Positions 17,140 to 25,297 of a stretch of DNA of 38,357 nt are shown here, piece after piece (the stretch's first letter is position 1; each line of letters starts with the position of its first letter). Position numbers and translations under genes: made by a program. The stretch is taken from NCBI GenBank assembly GCA_027019785.1, contig JALUWF010000268.1, positions 1 to 38,357 of the forward strand. The letters run 5' to 3'. The notes under the pieces were generated by a model. It was not told the origin of the DNA. It searched no databases and was given only the letters and a program-made list of their open reading frames with translations. The stretch comes from Mariprofundus sp. Its GTDB lineage: Bacteria; Pseudomonadota; Zetaproteobacteria; Mariprofundales; Mariprofundaceae.

Positions 17140-18162
17140 CTATTTATCCCGACCGAAAGCTGACGTGACGGGCCGCAGATGCAAGTCATCCCGCTCTCTG
17201 TAGAGTCGGCAGCGTGACAAATCAAGTCCGCCACGCCCACTTTTTTTGGTCCACGTCTCAACCATGATAATATGCCGGCGACCCGGTGTCACACCGTCGC
17301 CCAGTAGTTGAAGCATGCATTTTTGCAATAATCGAGCCCGTGCCGATGGTAAAGCATCGACCCAGACCGCCCACGGCAGGCAGAGCCCGGTTTCGGTCCG
17401 GCTTAGTTGCTGCATCAACACATCAACAACCGCATCAAGACGCGCCGCCACGCATTCGGCCTGCCGCTGCCACCTGAGAAACAGTTCGTCCGGGGCGACA
17501 CCCGCCTTCGATATGGCGGGGAACAGTCGATGCCGAATCCGATTGCGCCAGATACGCAGATCACGGTTGCTCGGATCATCCAACCAGTCGATGCCTGCTT
17601 GCGCCATAGTCTGCCGTATGGTGCTTGCAGGAAGATGCAACAACGGACGCACAATGCGCAGATGTCCGATCCGACGTTCGCGCCACATGCCCCGACATCC
17701 CACTGAGCCAGCCCCCTGCAACAGGCGCATGCAGACGGTCTCGGCCTGATCGTCCCGGTGATGGCCCAGGCAGAGCGTCGCCAACTGATATTGCCGACTC
17801 CATACTTGAAATTGCGCATACCGCCCGGTCCGCGCCTCCGCCTCACTGGCATGTGAAGCGACCGCCAAACGGGCTGCGACAAAAGCAATACCCCATGCCT
17901 CTGCCTGTTCGGCCAGTTGCTCTGCCTCCCGCGCCGAAGTGTCGCGCCAGCCGTGATCAACATGCCATGCCATAACCTTGCGCCCGCTGCATACAAGCGC
18001 CAGCAACAGCGCAGTCGAATCTGCCCCGCCAGACCAGCCAACAGCGACGCTATCCGGCAAATCTGGCATATCCGCTGCGCTCAGCCACGTCTTGCACGTA
18101 TCGCTGAACGTGTCATTCAACGCATCCCCGAATGCATCAATGCGTCGAAACGTACGCATCAT
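17140..18162 (-). CDS. tilS: tRNA(Ile)-lysidine synthase TilS
   Basis: 340-residue PP-loop ATPase that converts C34 of the AUA-reading tRNA-Ile to lysidine. The PP-loop is VGWSGGADSTALL (SGGADS at 44-49); further family marks are HVDHGWR, LGHHRDDQAET, RPLL and WLDDPSNRD followed by RNRIRH. E. coli TilS is longer (432); here the C-terminal domain is shortened to a stub. Its ATG overlaps the stop of the upstream 750-residue protein by 4 bases, and ftsH follows 120 bases later, as in several proteobacteria where tilS or ftsH cluster with folP. Confidence 0.93.
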   Translation of the reverse strand: MMRTFRRIDAFGDALNDTFSDTCKTWLSAADMPDLPDSVAVGWSGGADSTALLLALVCSGRKVMAWHVDHGWRDTSAREAEQLAEQAEAWGIAFVAARLAVASHASEAEARTGRYAQFQVWSRQYQLATLCLGHHRDDQAETVCMRLLQGAGSVGCRGMWRERRIGHLRIVRPLLHLPASTIRQTMAQAGIDWLDDPSNRDLRIWRNRIRHRLFPAISKAGVAPDELFLRWQRQAECVAARLDAVVDVLMQQLSRTETGLCLPWAVWVDALPSARARLLQKCMLQLLGDGVTPGRRHIIMVETWTKKSGRGGLDLSRCRLYRERDDLHLRPVTSAFGRDK

Positions 18163-20411
18163 GCCCAGCGCATCAGGCCGCGTTCAATGATGCAGGCGGT
18201 CGCCGGAGCATCTGCATCCATCAATTCAAAGATATCCGTATCCACACCGGCCAGATTTGTCTTGCCCGCCTTGATCAGCAACCACGGCGCTTCATCGTCA
18301 TAGCCAAAGCGCTGGATCACCAGCAACTCCAGCCCGCCGGCAGGCATCTGATAACCGTCCAGCACCCCAGCAATTTCCGCTTGCTGCGGTCGCACGCTGC
18401 GGATGGAGGCTTTATTGCCCAACACTGCAGTCAATTCGGTGAGGGCGGATTCAGTCAGGGCGAAACCGCTATTATATAGCATCTGCACACGGTTGCCTGC
18501 CCCTGTGTTGACAGTTTTGATATGCACCTGACCCAACGGAGCCACGCCTTTGCCTCCATCGCTCGACATCACCTGCTTCGCATTATGGTCACGGCGTACG
18601 CCAGCGCTGACTTGCGGTATAGCCAGTGAAAAGGCGATGCGCTGTAGCCCCAATTGCGGGTGATTCAATTCTGAAAATGACCATTCGCCGGTCATATCCA
18701 TACACATCGACAACGCCGGCATGCCAACATCTTCAATACATGCATCATGTTGTTCCAGCGCCAGCACCAGCCATTGGCGCAATCGTCGGCGCAGATCAAT
18801 ACCCGCTTGCGCCAGTGCCAGCACCGAGCCGCGCAAGACGCATCCGCAGGCCGAACAGTGATCGAGAAACAGGTATTCACGTTCATCCACCAAGGTTAGC
18901 AGACCCGGTAAAAATGTTTTGGCCATAAAATCAGCCGCATGACCGCCATACAAGGCATGCATTCTGGCCAGATATTCGGACCACTCGATATTCAGGCAGC
19001 CCTGACGCTGCGACAACACCTGACCGCTATGCAGCGCTCTGGTCACATTCGACTGAATTAGCACCAGTTCCCCGTCTTTCCATGCTTTCTCCAGCACTGC
19101 ATCCGATTCACCGCCAACACCTTTAGCGACATGGCCGCTGCGTAAACCACCAGCACTACGTAAGCCGCTACTGCGTAGTCCTGAAATCTGACCTGCTGTA
19201 CCGCTTGCCTGTTTTTTGTGAGCCAATTGCTCTTTGCGATCCAGCCATGATGTTTCCGAACGCCGCCTTGCCACCTCGACTTTGACATCTTCATCAAACA
19301 CCCGAAATGCCATCAGGGTGATATTATCCTGTAACCACGGTTCACCCACCGCCTTGACAGCCCTGCCGCCTGCCATGCTCGCCAGCAACCATTTGGCGAC
19401 CGGCGTGGCATGGTTGGCATTCAGATTTTCCATGGCCGCTTCATCGGGCTGAAGCTGACCGGCCAGCAACTGATCAAGCCGCTTGGCATGCAGGACATAA
19501 CGCATCCAGCCACCGAAATTGCTGTCCATGCCAAGCTTCCACAATGACAGTCGCGCCCATGTCCGCCGTTGCAGATGCGCCCCCAGCTTATCTCTGGCCA
19601 GCAGTTGCAACATGCCGCCTTCATTGTGCATGCCCACTTTGGCGCGCAATTGACGCATACGCGGCACAATCTCCGGCTCCAGTCCGTAGGCGCGGATTAT
19701 GCGGCTGTCATCGCCGAGCAGCGATGCATCCGGCTGATACTGTAAAAATGCCATGGGGGTGGCGGGCAACATCATCGACTCATAGGTGGCGATGCGCGTT
19801 ACCTCAACCACGCCTTCCAGATAGCGTTTGAGAAAATGTTGCAACGCCCATACATAGAGTCCGCCAACCACGCACAGCATCACATGGCTGGTCTGGTCGG
19901 CATGTTCATCAGACAATCCGGCAATCGCACGGCGAATCAGTTTTAACAACAGCACATTGATAGCAGGCACCCAGGGCGCAGCATCCGCCTGATCCTGTTT
20001 CCAGCCCTGCTCCCACATCACTTCGCAAACATTCAACAGCGCCGTCGCGCCCTTTGGGTCGGCGCACCAGTGGTGTAGCAGATCGCGTGACAAATGTGGA
20101 TTCTGCTTGCGCAGATAGGCCACCATGCGCCGCACCTTCTCATCCATATGCGGCAAGGTATGGGCCGAAACTTTCTCCCCCTGCACCACATAGCGCACTG
20201 CATAGGCCTGTAATTTACGCAACGCAGTCGCAATGGTCCGCTCCACATCCGGCTGCACTGCATAGGGAATATACTCACGCGCCTGTGCGCCCGGCACGCG
20301 AATCGGTAAGCGCTGAACATCCACAGCACAGCGGTCGGCTGGCTGCTCCTGCCGATTCAGAATGGGCCGGTACCAGCTCCAGCGGAATGAAAAATAATCG
20401 GGCGAAATCAT
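18159..20411 (-). CDS. Large protein of unknown function (750 aa)
   Basis: I do not recognise this protein. It appears soluble: no signal peptide and no clear membrane helix. The N-terminal third is helical and rich in Trp and Arg (DEKVRRMVAYLRKQN, GGLYVWALQHFLKRYLEG). The middle has MAGGRAVKAVGEPWLQDNIT followed by LMAFRVFDED. At 410-426 is a Ser/Gly/Arg repeat linker (SGLRSSGLRSAGGLRSG) that looks like a hinge between two halves. The C-terminal half contains FLDHCSACGCVLRG, CMDMTGEWSF and a NSGFALTESALTEL stretch; its layout loosely recalls a degenerate nucleotide-cyclase fold, but the catalytic residues are not evident, so I do not assign it. It heads the tilS-ftsH-folP-cdaA-cdaR-glmM string and is divergent from znuA across 105 bases. 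Confidence 0.75.
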   Translation of the reverse strand: MISPDYFSFRWSWYRPILNRQEQPADRCAVDVQRLPIRVPGAQAREYIPYAVQPDVERTIATALRKLQAYAVRYVVQGEKVSAHTLPHMDEKVRRMVAYLRKQNPHLSRDLLHHWCADPKGATALLNVCEVMWEQGWKQDQADAAPWVPAINVLLLKLIRRAIAGLSDEHADQTSHVMLCVVGGLYVWALQHFLKRYLEGVVEVTRIATYESMMLPATPMAFLQYQPDASLLGDDSRIIRAYGLEPEIVPRMRQLRAKVGMHNEGGMLQLLARDKLGAHLQRRTWARLSLWKLGMDSNFGGWMRYVLHAKRLDQLLAGQLQPDEAAMENLNANHATPVAKWLLASMAGGRAVKAVGEPWLQDNITLMAFRVFDEDVKVEVARRRSETSWLDRKEQLAHKKQASGTAGQISGLRSSGLRSAGGLRSGHVAKGVGGESDAVLEKAWKDGELVLIQSNVTRALHSGQVLSQRQGCLNIEWSEYLARMHALYGGHAADFMAKTFLPGLLTLVDEREYLFLDHCSACGCVLRGSVLALAQAGIDLRRRLRQWLVLALEQHDACIEDVGMPALSMCMDMTGEWSFSELNHPQLGLQRIAFSLAIPQVSAGVRRDHNAKQVMSSDGGKGVAPLGQVHIKTVNTGAGNRVQMLYNSGFALTESALTELTAVLGNKASIRSVRPQQAEIAGVLDGYQMPAGGLELLVIQRFGYDDEAPWLLIKAGKTNLAGVDTDIFELMDADAPATACIIERGLMRWA

Positions 20412-20516
20412 AATATTGGCAGTGTCCTCATAAGCAGGCTAATTATCAAGGGGCAACAGGAAATAAACGACAATCAAGTTTCGTGCCACTCTGCCAAGTG
20501 GTAGCATGCCGGCCTT

Positions 20517-21329
20517 ATGCACCAAACTTTCATACTCCGACAACTGCTGGCGACGGCAATCATATTGCTCATGCCAATGACTGCTGGGGCGGCTGAAATT
20601 GCTGTCACGCTGCCGCCACTGGCCGGTCTGGTGACCATGCTGGATCAAAAAGCGGAGGTGACCTGCCTGCTGCCTGCCGGTGCCGATCCGCACCATTTTC
20701 AAATGTCCCCACGTAAAGTTGAAGCCCTGAACCACAGCGAATTGCTCATTCGCGCCGGTGCTGATGATGCCGGCTGGCCCCTGCTCCCAGACCATGCCCG
20801 AACACTGAAGCTGTGGCCCCGCACGGATCACGGCTGGCTTAATCCGTCATCCGTGCGCGATGCACTGCCATTGATCGCCAAGGCACTGATCCGGCTGCAA
20901 CCAGAAAGACGGGACGCCATTGATATAGCACTGATTCATGCCCTGCAACAGACGCGTGATATAGAACAGGCATGGCGCAAAGCCCTGTCCGGTCTCGCCA
21001 CTGACGGCGTCCTGATGCAGCATCCATCCTGGCGACGCCTGATGCAGCATATGGGCATTGCCGTTCTGGCGGTACTGGAATCCACCCATCACGGGCACGA
21101 AATGGGGCCGCACAAGCTGGAATATGCCCTGTCCACGCTCAACCAGCATCCCGATGCCTGGCTGCTGGACGATGCCACCCATAGCAATCAGGCGCTCGAC
21201 TGGCTGGCCCGACACGCCGCCCGCGCACCACACCGCGTCACTCTCGATGCTCTGGGTAGTTGCGGTCTCTCATGGAGCGAACTGATGCAGATGAATATCG
21301 CTCGCATCAAAGGCCGGTCGCAGCCATGA
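20517..21329 (+). CDS. Zinc/manganese-type ABC transporter periplasmic binding protein (ZnuA/TroA family)
   Basis: 270 residues with a signal peptide cut near TAGAAEIAV, and the cluster A-I fold of metal-binding lipoproteins and periplasmic proteins: VTLPPLAGLVTML, then LLPAGADPHHFQMSPR in which His59 or His60 is a metal ligand, SELLIRAG, a central helix, and the second-lobe motif VLESTHHGHEMGPHKLEYAL with several histidines, then DAWLLDDATHSNQALDWLA. Most likely it binds Zn(II), possibly Mn(II); sequence alone does not separate them. No lipobox is seen. Its TGA overlaps the ATG of the ATPase gene, which makes an operon with the ATPase and permease. No clear Zur operator was read in the 105-base gap upstream. 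Confidence 0.87.
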   Translation: MHQTFILRQLLATAIILLMPMTAGAAEIAVTLPPLAGLVTMLDQKAEVTCLLPAGADPHHFQMSPRKVEALNHSELLIRAGADDAGWPLLPDHARTLKLWPRTDHGWLNPSSVRDALPLIAKALIRLQPERRDAIDIALIHALQQTRDIEQAWRKALSGLATDGVLMQHPSWRRLMQHMGIAVLAVLESTHHGHEMGPHKLEYALSTLNQHPDAWLLDDATHSNQALDWLARHAARAPHRVTLDALGSCGLSWSELMQMNIARIKGRSQP

Positions 21330-22159
21330 GCGTTCCTGTTCTCCAGGTCAGTCATCTCAGTTTCGGACCGCTTCACAAACCGATTCTCGACGGCATTAAC
21401 CTGAAACTGGAGGCCGGCCACTTCCTCGGCATTGTCGGCCCCAACGGCGCCGGCAAAAGCACGTTGCTCAATATGATGGCCGGGCTGACGCCCCCTTCCA
21501 GCGGTCATATTGATCTGTTCGGTCGTTGCCTGACGCGCTTCAGCCGCCACAAACTGCTCAGTCAGATCGGTTTTTTACATCAGTTGCACGATGCTACGCC
21601 AAGGCTGCCTATGCGTGTGCAGGATGTGGTGGCAATGGGTTTAGCCGATTACGCCACGCCATGGCGGCGTAACCGTCACCTTCAGGAGATCGTGGATACG
21701 TTAAAATTGCTCGATATGGATCATCTGGCCGATGCCGATTTCCGCCAGCTCTCCGGCGGCCAGCGTCAACGCGTCCGCCTGGCCCGGGCGCTGGTCCGTC
21801 AACCGAAATTACTGTTGCTCGATGAGCCGTCGGCAGCGCTGGACAGCGTACGACAGGAGAAACTGTTTCAGCTGCTACGGCGATTATGTGATGACGCCGG
21901 CATGAGCGTGATTATGGTTGAGCACGATATTGCCGCCATCAGTTCGCATGTCGATTCCGTCGCTTGCCTGAACCGGCAGATTCATTATCACGCCATGAAA
22001 GGCGAAGACATCCCCGAAGATGCCTGGCGCGCCATGTATGGCGATCATATCCACATCGTAGCGCACGACGCCCACTGCATCGGCTGCGCCCCGGGCGATT
22101 TGAATCAAGAACATCAGACGCAGATGAACACAGATAAAATAACTGGGATACAGCGGTAG
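21326..22159 (+). CDS. Metal ABC transporter ATP-binding protein (ZnuC-like)
   Basis: 277 residues from ATG 21326; the ORF-track start at 21260 adds 22 residues that overlap the binding-protein gene and is rejected. Walker A GPNGAGKST, Q-loop IGFLHQLHD, signature LSGGQRQR, Walker B LLLLDEPSAALD and switch His in VEHDIAA are all intact. Two oddities occur at the C-terminus: HIVAHDAHCIGC, a His/Cys cluster suited to metal binding, and a final tail HQTQMNTDK that is encoded by an ATCTGTG-type intergenic repeat (22116-22139). It pairs with the permease that starts 4 bases downstream. Confidence 0.9.
   Translation: MSVPVLQVSHLSFGPLHKPILDGINLKLEAGHFLGIVGPNGAGKSTLLNMMAGLTPPSSGHIDLFGRCLTRFSRHKLLSQIGFLHQLHDATPRLPMRVQDVVAMGLADYATPWRRNRHLQEIVDTLKLLDMDHLADADFRQLSGGQRQRVRLARALVRQPKLLLLDEPSAALDSVRQEKLFQLLRRLCDDAGMSVIMVEHDIAAISSHVDSVACLNRQIHYHAMKGEDIPEDAWRAMYGDHIHIVAHDAHCIGCAPGDLNQEHQTQMNTDKITGIQR
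22116..22139. repeat. ATCTGTG-type repeat inside the 3' end of the ABC ATPase gene
   Basis: GACGCAGATGAACACAGATA (plus strand) has the same two-half layout as the CTTTGCG, CTCTGTG and ATTCGTG repeats in this window. It is translated as HQTQMNTDK near the ATPase C-terminus. Confidence 0.55.
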
Positions 22160-22163
22160 TAGT

Positions 22164-22991
22164 ATGACAAGCATGATCTCTGAATTTCTGGCTAGCCCGG
22201 TGATGCGCGAGGCGTTGCTGCCGGCGCTGTTGGTGGCTTTTGTGACGGCCTCCATGTCGGTGATGGTGATGGCGCACCGCTTATCATTTCTGACCGTCGG
22301 TGTATCGCATGCGTCACTGGCCGGGTTGGGCCTGGCTGTGACATTGTCACTGCCGCTGCTGCCGACAGCGACTGTATTCTCGGTCTTGATCGCACTGCTG
22401 TTGGCCCTGATGCCGAGGAAGAAGGGTATCTCCGAAGATGCTGGAACAGGCATGTTGTTTGCCGGCAGTATGGCGCTGGGCGTGCTGCTGATCTCTTCGA
22501 CCAATAGCGCCCGGGTCGATCTGTTTGGATTGCTATTTGGTAATATCCTGACAATTTCGCCGGTCGATCTGCACTGGCTCTACCTGATGTCCAGCCTGAT
22601 TCCGCTATTGTTTGTGCTGGCGGCGCGAGCCTGGTGGAGTATCGCCTTCGATGCGGTGACGGCGGATGCATCCGGTTTGCCCGTATCCGCGCTGCGCCTG
22701 CTGCTCTACGGTCTGGTTGGCCTGACCGTGATTCTGTGTGTCAAACTGGCCGGCATTGTTTTAACCGCCGGGCTGATGATTCTGCCGGCTGCCTGCGCCT
22801 GGTTCTGGGGCCGCTCGTTGTTCAGCCTGTGGCTGCTTTCGTTGCTTTTTTCTGTGACAGGTGCCATGGCCGGACTGTTCTTCTCCTATATCTACGAATG
22901 GCCTTCCGGAGCAACGGTGGTGCTGTCTCTGTGCACGCTGTTCATCCTCAGTTGGGGGCTAAACTGGGCAAAATCACGTCTAACCGCCTAA
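22164..22991 (+). CDS. Metal ABC transporter permease (ZnuB/ABC-3 family)
   Basis: 275-residue polytopic membrane protein with about eight hydrophobic helices. Family features: MREALLPALLVAFVTASMSV at the start, VGVSHASLAGLGLAV (the conserved SHA..G block), GMLFAGSMALGVLLIS, GLLFGNILTISPVDL and KLAGIVLTAGLMILPAACA. These are typical ABC-3 permease segments that form the channel for Zn or Mn import. Length is normal. It directly follows the ATPase gene and ends just before an inverted CTCTGTG-type repeat that may act as a shared 3' end with the convergent permease gene. Confidence 0.9.
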   Translation: MTSMISEFLASPVMREALLPALLVAFVTASMSVMVMAHRLSFLTVGVSHASLAGLGLAVTLSLPLLPTATVFSVLIALLLALMPRKKGISEDAGTGMLFAGSMALGVLLISSTNSARVDLFGLLFGNILTISPVDLHWLYLMSSLIPLLFVLAARAWWSIAFDAVTADASGLPVSALRLLLYGLVGLTVILCVKLAGIVLTAGLMILPAACAWFWGRSLFSLWLLSLLFSVTGAMAGLFFSYIYEWPSGATVVLSLCTLFILSWGLNWAKSRLTA

Positions 22992-23016
22992 CCAAGCATA
23001 GCCGGAACCAAACAGG
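22988..23016. repeat. Dispersed 29-bp repeat, copy B
   Basis: Second copy of the element at 191-219, sharing GCATAGCCG.AACCAAACAG. Here it overlaps the last codon of the permease gene and directly abuts the CTCTGTG-type inverted repeat. Confidence 0.5.
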
Positions 23017-23019
23017 TTC

Positions 23020-23074
23020 GAACCACAGAGGACACAGTGAGCACAGTTTTGACTTTCTCTGTGCTCTCTGTGGT
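23020..23074. repeat. CTCTGTG-type inverted repeat at a convergent gene end
   Basis: The left arm GAACCACAGAGGACACAGTG (from 23020) and right arm TTCTCTGTGCTCTCTGTGGT (23055-23074) can pair into a stem with a loop of about 10 bases, followed on the plus strand by a T-run (AAATTTTTTTT). It sits between the 3' ends of the znuB-like gene and the TauE gene, so it could end plus-strand transcription. Confidence 0.65.
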
Positions 23075-23098
23075 AAATTTTTTTTCGCATTTTACACA

Positions 23099-23908
23099 TC
23101 ACTGGGTTCGCACTATCACTATCACCGCTATCAATAATCCGGCAGACAGTGATGCAAAGACAACTTTAAGGGCCGGACGGAGCACCGACTCGGGCACGCT
23201 GTTGTGCAGGCGCGCCGACCAGCTGCTGCTTTTGGGCAGAATAAGCAAAATTCCCAGCCATGCGCCAGACAGAAACAACAGCTGGCCGTCCAACACATCG
23301 CGCCAACGATTCTCCAGCAGCATGTTGATGGTGATAGCGCCCAGCGCCATCATCAGTCCGCACAGGGCCGAGGTGCCAACAGCAAAGCGCAATGCCACAA
23401 AACGGCGCAGCAATGGCGCCAACATGGTGCCGCCGCCAATACCCAGCGCACCGGAAACAAAGCCGATGGGGCCGGAAAACAGCGAAAGAGACAGGCGACT
23501 GACCGAGCCATGCTTTGCTTCCCGGCCATAATCGAAAGCAATCCATGCATCTAATGCTGCCAGCGCCAGCAACACCCATGCATCGGGCAGTCGCAGGGTG
23601 ATCCATAAGCCCAGTCCGGCGCCGATGATGAGTCCGGGCAGCAATTGTGTTGCCGCATGGTTATCGATATGTCCGAGACGCCAGTGGGCGCGGGCTGAAA
23701 AAAAGCCGGTAATCACCACCGCGACCAGACTGGCGAACACCTGCACGGCAACCCCTTCAGTTGACCTTGGCATGCAGGCGTAAAACAGCGGCATATAAAT
23801 CAGGCCACCGCCCACCCCTGCCAGGCCGGCCAGCGTGCCGGCGACCGCACCCGCTGCGAGTCCGACCGCCAAACCATACAGCAACAGGGACAGATCAATT
23901 TCAGGCAT
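23099..23908 (-). CDS. TauE/SafE-family membrane permease
   Basis: 269 residues from ATG 23908; the track start at 24094 runs back through the upstream gene and is rejected. About eight membrane helices with two Gly-rich repeats typical of TauE/SafE proteins: GLAGVGGGLIYMPLF in the first half and GALGIGGGTMLAPLL in the second. Members export or import small sulfur or carbon anions (sulfite, sulfoacetate, taurine-derived compounds); the substrate here is unknown. It overlaps by 8 bases a small upstream gene, so the two are translated together. Confidence 0.88.
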   Translation of the reverse strand: MPEIDLSLLLYGLAVGLAAGAVAGTLAGLAGVGGGLIYMPLFYACMPRSTEGVAVQVFASLVAVVITGFFSARAHWRLGHIDNHAATQLLPGLIIGAGLGLWITLRLPDAWVLLALAALDAWIAFDYGREAKHGSVSRLSLSLFSGPIGFVSGALGIGGGTMLAPLLRRFVALRFAVGTSALCGLMMALGAITINMLLENRWRDVLDGQLLFLSGAWLGILLILPKSSSWSARLHNSVPESVLRPALKVVFASLSAGLLIAVIVIVRTQ

Positions 23909-24167
23909 GTGGGGCCAGTTCAGCAGATGTAGGGTTTGAATGCTTGAACAGCAGGTAGCGCTGATACTCTTCCAGACCCATCTTGCCCTGAACATAGAGC
24001 TGCTGGTCGGCCAGCGTGTCTGCATCGCTGATGCCATGCTGCCGATTATGGGCATCCGCAACAGCCATGCGCTGGTTAATTTCATCATCAACAATCCCGC
24101 TTGAACGCTGCATAGCCACTTCGCGCCACTCGGAGGAGTTGGAATATTGACTCTTATTTCGGCTCAT
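23901..24167 (-). CDS. Small hypothetical protein linked to TauE (VbhA-antitoxin-like C-terminus)
   Basis: 88 residues from ATG 24167 (track start 24254 rejected because it is upstream of the natural MSRNKSQ start and in the divergent intergenic DNA). Charged, helical, no membrane segment. The segment DADTLADQQLYVQGKMGLEE recalls the short C-terminal helical motif of antitoxin VbhA-like proteins, which inhibit Fic toxins, but no Fic gene lies nearby. Its 3' end overlaps the TauE gene by 8 bases, which argues for co-expression. Function is not assigned. Confidence 0.6.
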   Translation of the reverse strand: MSRNKSQYSNSSEWREVAMQRSSGIVDDEINQRMAVADAHNRQHGISDADTLADQQLYVQGKMGLEEYQRYLLFKHSNPTSAELAPHA

Positions 24168-24324
24168 GAGCCAGATAATACAGCGATTGAACGCATAGTC
24201 GAAACTCAAGGCATCGAGGCGGCCGGGGACGTTGAAAAATTGACGCCACAACATTCGGAGGTTCAGTCTGAGGGGTGCGGAGGAGGCATCGCTTCACCGA
24301 CATTCAAGCAGCAAGGAGTTTCAG

Positions 24325-25191
24325 ATGATGGAACACAAGAAACGCACCAAACTCAGATCACAGCAAAACCAGAGCATCCAGCGCTATTCATGCATGGATG
24401 TCCACTACGAGGATCATCTCAGGTTGGCTTGGTTATCCATGAACGCAAAGCCTGTGCCCTGCTTTACACCGGCACTTAGCCAAGAGATTCAGCACTGGTA
24501 TAGCTTGTTGCGGGAGCAGAAAGCTCCCGAGTATCAAGGCATCCGCTATATTGTCTCCACCGGCGCTCAGGGTGTCTACAATCTGGGTGGCGACCTGAGC
24601 CTCTTCTGCAAACTGATTGAGCAACAGGATCGACAAGGATTACTGGACTATGCCATTGCCTGCAACGATATCCTGTACAGCAATCACACCGGCATTAACG
24701 GTGAAATAACAACGATCGCGCTAGTGCAGGGCGATGCGTTGGGCGGCGGCTTTGAGGCGGCAGTATCCAGTGAAGTCTTGATTGCCGAGCGTAGCGCCAA
24801 AATGGGACTGCCCGACATCCTCTTCAATCTATTCCCCGGCGCAGGTGCTTACAGCCTGTTGTCGCGAAAAATCGGCATGGTCGAAGCCGAACGACTGATT
24901 CTCAGTGGCAAGTTGTACACGGGTGAACAGATGCATGCGCTCGGCGTGGTGGATATTCTGGCTGAGGATGGTCAGGGCAAACAGGCGGCTTACGATTATA
25001 TCAAAAGAGAGAGCCGATTACGCAATGGTTATCGCGCTTTCCGAAAGGCCAAACGTTGTACCAATCCGCTCACGTTTGAAGAATTACGTAATGCCGCGTT
25101 TATCTGGGTCGATGCAGCATTCCGGCTTGAAAGCAAAGACCTGAGAATGATGCAACGGCTGGTGAAGCGGCAAATGGCAAGATCAGTCTGA
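24325..25191 (+). CDS. rpfF: RpfF-like DSF synthase (crotonase family)
   Basis: 288-residue crotonase-fold enzyme. RpfF makes the diffusible signal factor, a cis-2-unsaturated fatty acid, by dehydrating a 3-hydroxyacyl-ACP and releasing the acid. RpfF-specific blocks are clear: YNLGGDLSLF (85-94), ALVQGDALGGGFEAAVSSE (132-150) and KMGLPDILFNLFPGAGAYSL (159-178). The first catalytic glutamate of Xanthomonas RpfF (Glu141) corresponds to Glu144 here. The second (Glu161) corresponds to Asp164 by simple residue counting, a conservative change at an active-site position. The start is supported by AAGGAG 6 bases upstream. It is convergent with an rpfC-like kinase, as rpfF and rpfC are in Xanthomonas, and separated from it by hairpins. 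Confidence 0.88.
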   Translation: MMEHKKRTKLRSQQNQSIQRYSCMDVHYEDHLRLAWLSMNAKPVPCFTPALSQEIQHWYSLLREQKAPEYQGIRYIVSTGAQGVYNLGGDLSLFCKLIEQQDRQGLLDYAIACNDILYSNHTGINGEITTIALVQGDALGGGFEAAVSSEVLIAERSAKMGLPDILFNLFPGAGAYSLLSRKIGMVEAERLILSGKLYTGEQMHALGVVDILAEDGQGKQAAYDYIKRESRLRNGYRAFRKAKRCTNPLTFEELRNAAFIWVDAAFRLESKDLRMMQRLVKRQMARSV

Positions 25192-25195
25192 CTGC

Positions 25196-25237
25196 AGTAA
25201 TGCATACTCCGGATTGACATCCGGAGTATGCATTACT
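25196..25237. terminator. Perfect 19-bp hairpin between rpfF and rpfC
   Basis: AGTAATGCATACTCCGGAT, a 4-base loop TGAC, and the exact reverse complement form a 42-base perfect hairpin that begins 5 bases after the rpfF stop. There is no T-run, so it is not a textbook intrinsic terminator. It would still be a strong mRNA 3'-end stabiliser or block on either strand. Confidence 0.7.
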
Positions 25238-25268
25238 CATTGCAGAAAGGACCTATGGCACACGCACC

Positions 25269-25297
25269 CCCGGCTTATTAATCATAAATAATCCGGG
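25269..25297 (-). terminator. Hairpin directly after the rpfC stop codon
   Basis: CCCGG.TTATT and AATAA.CCGGG flank a short loop, an 11-position stem with one mismatch. It starts at the base after the rpfC TAG. Probably the 3' end of the rpfC transcript. Confidence 0.5.

Noticed and set aside
18870-19075. Class III nucleotide cyclase domain in the 750-aa protein
   Set aside because: Only a loose pattern resemblance; the metal-binding aspartates and transition-state residues are not identifiable.
23901-24167. Toxin-antitoxin module
   Set aside because: The small protein has a VbhA-like segment, but no Fic or other toxin gene is adjacent; the neighbour is a permease.
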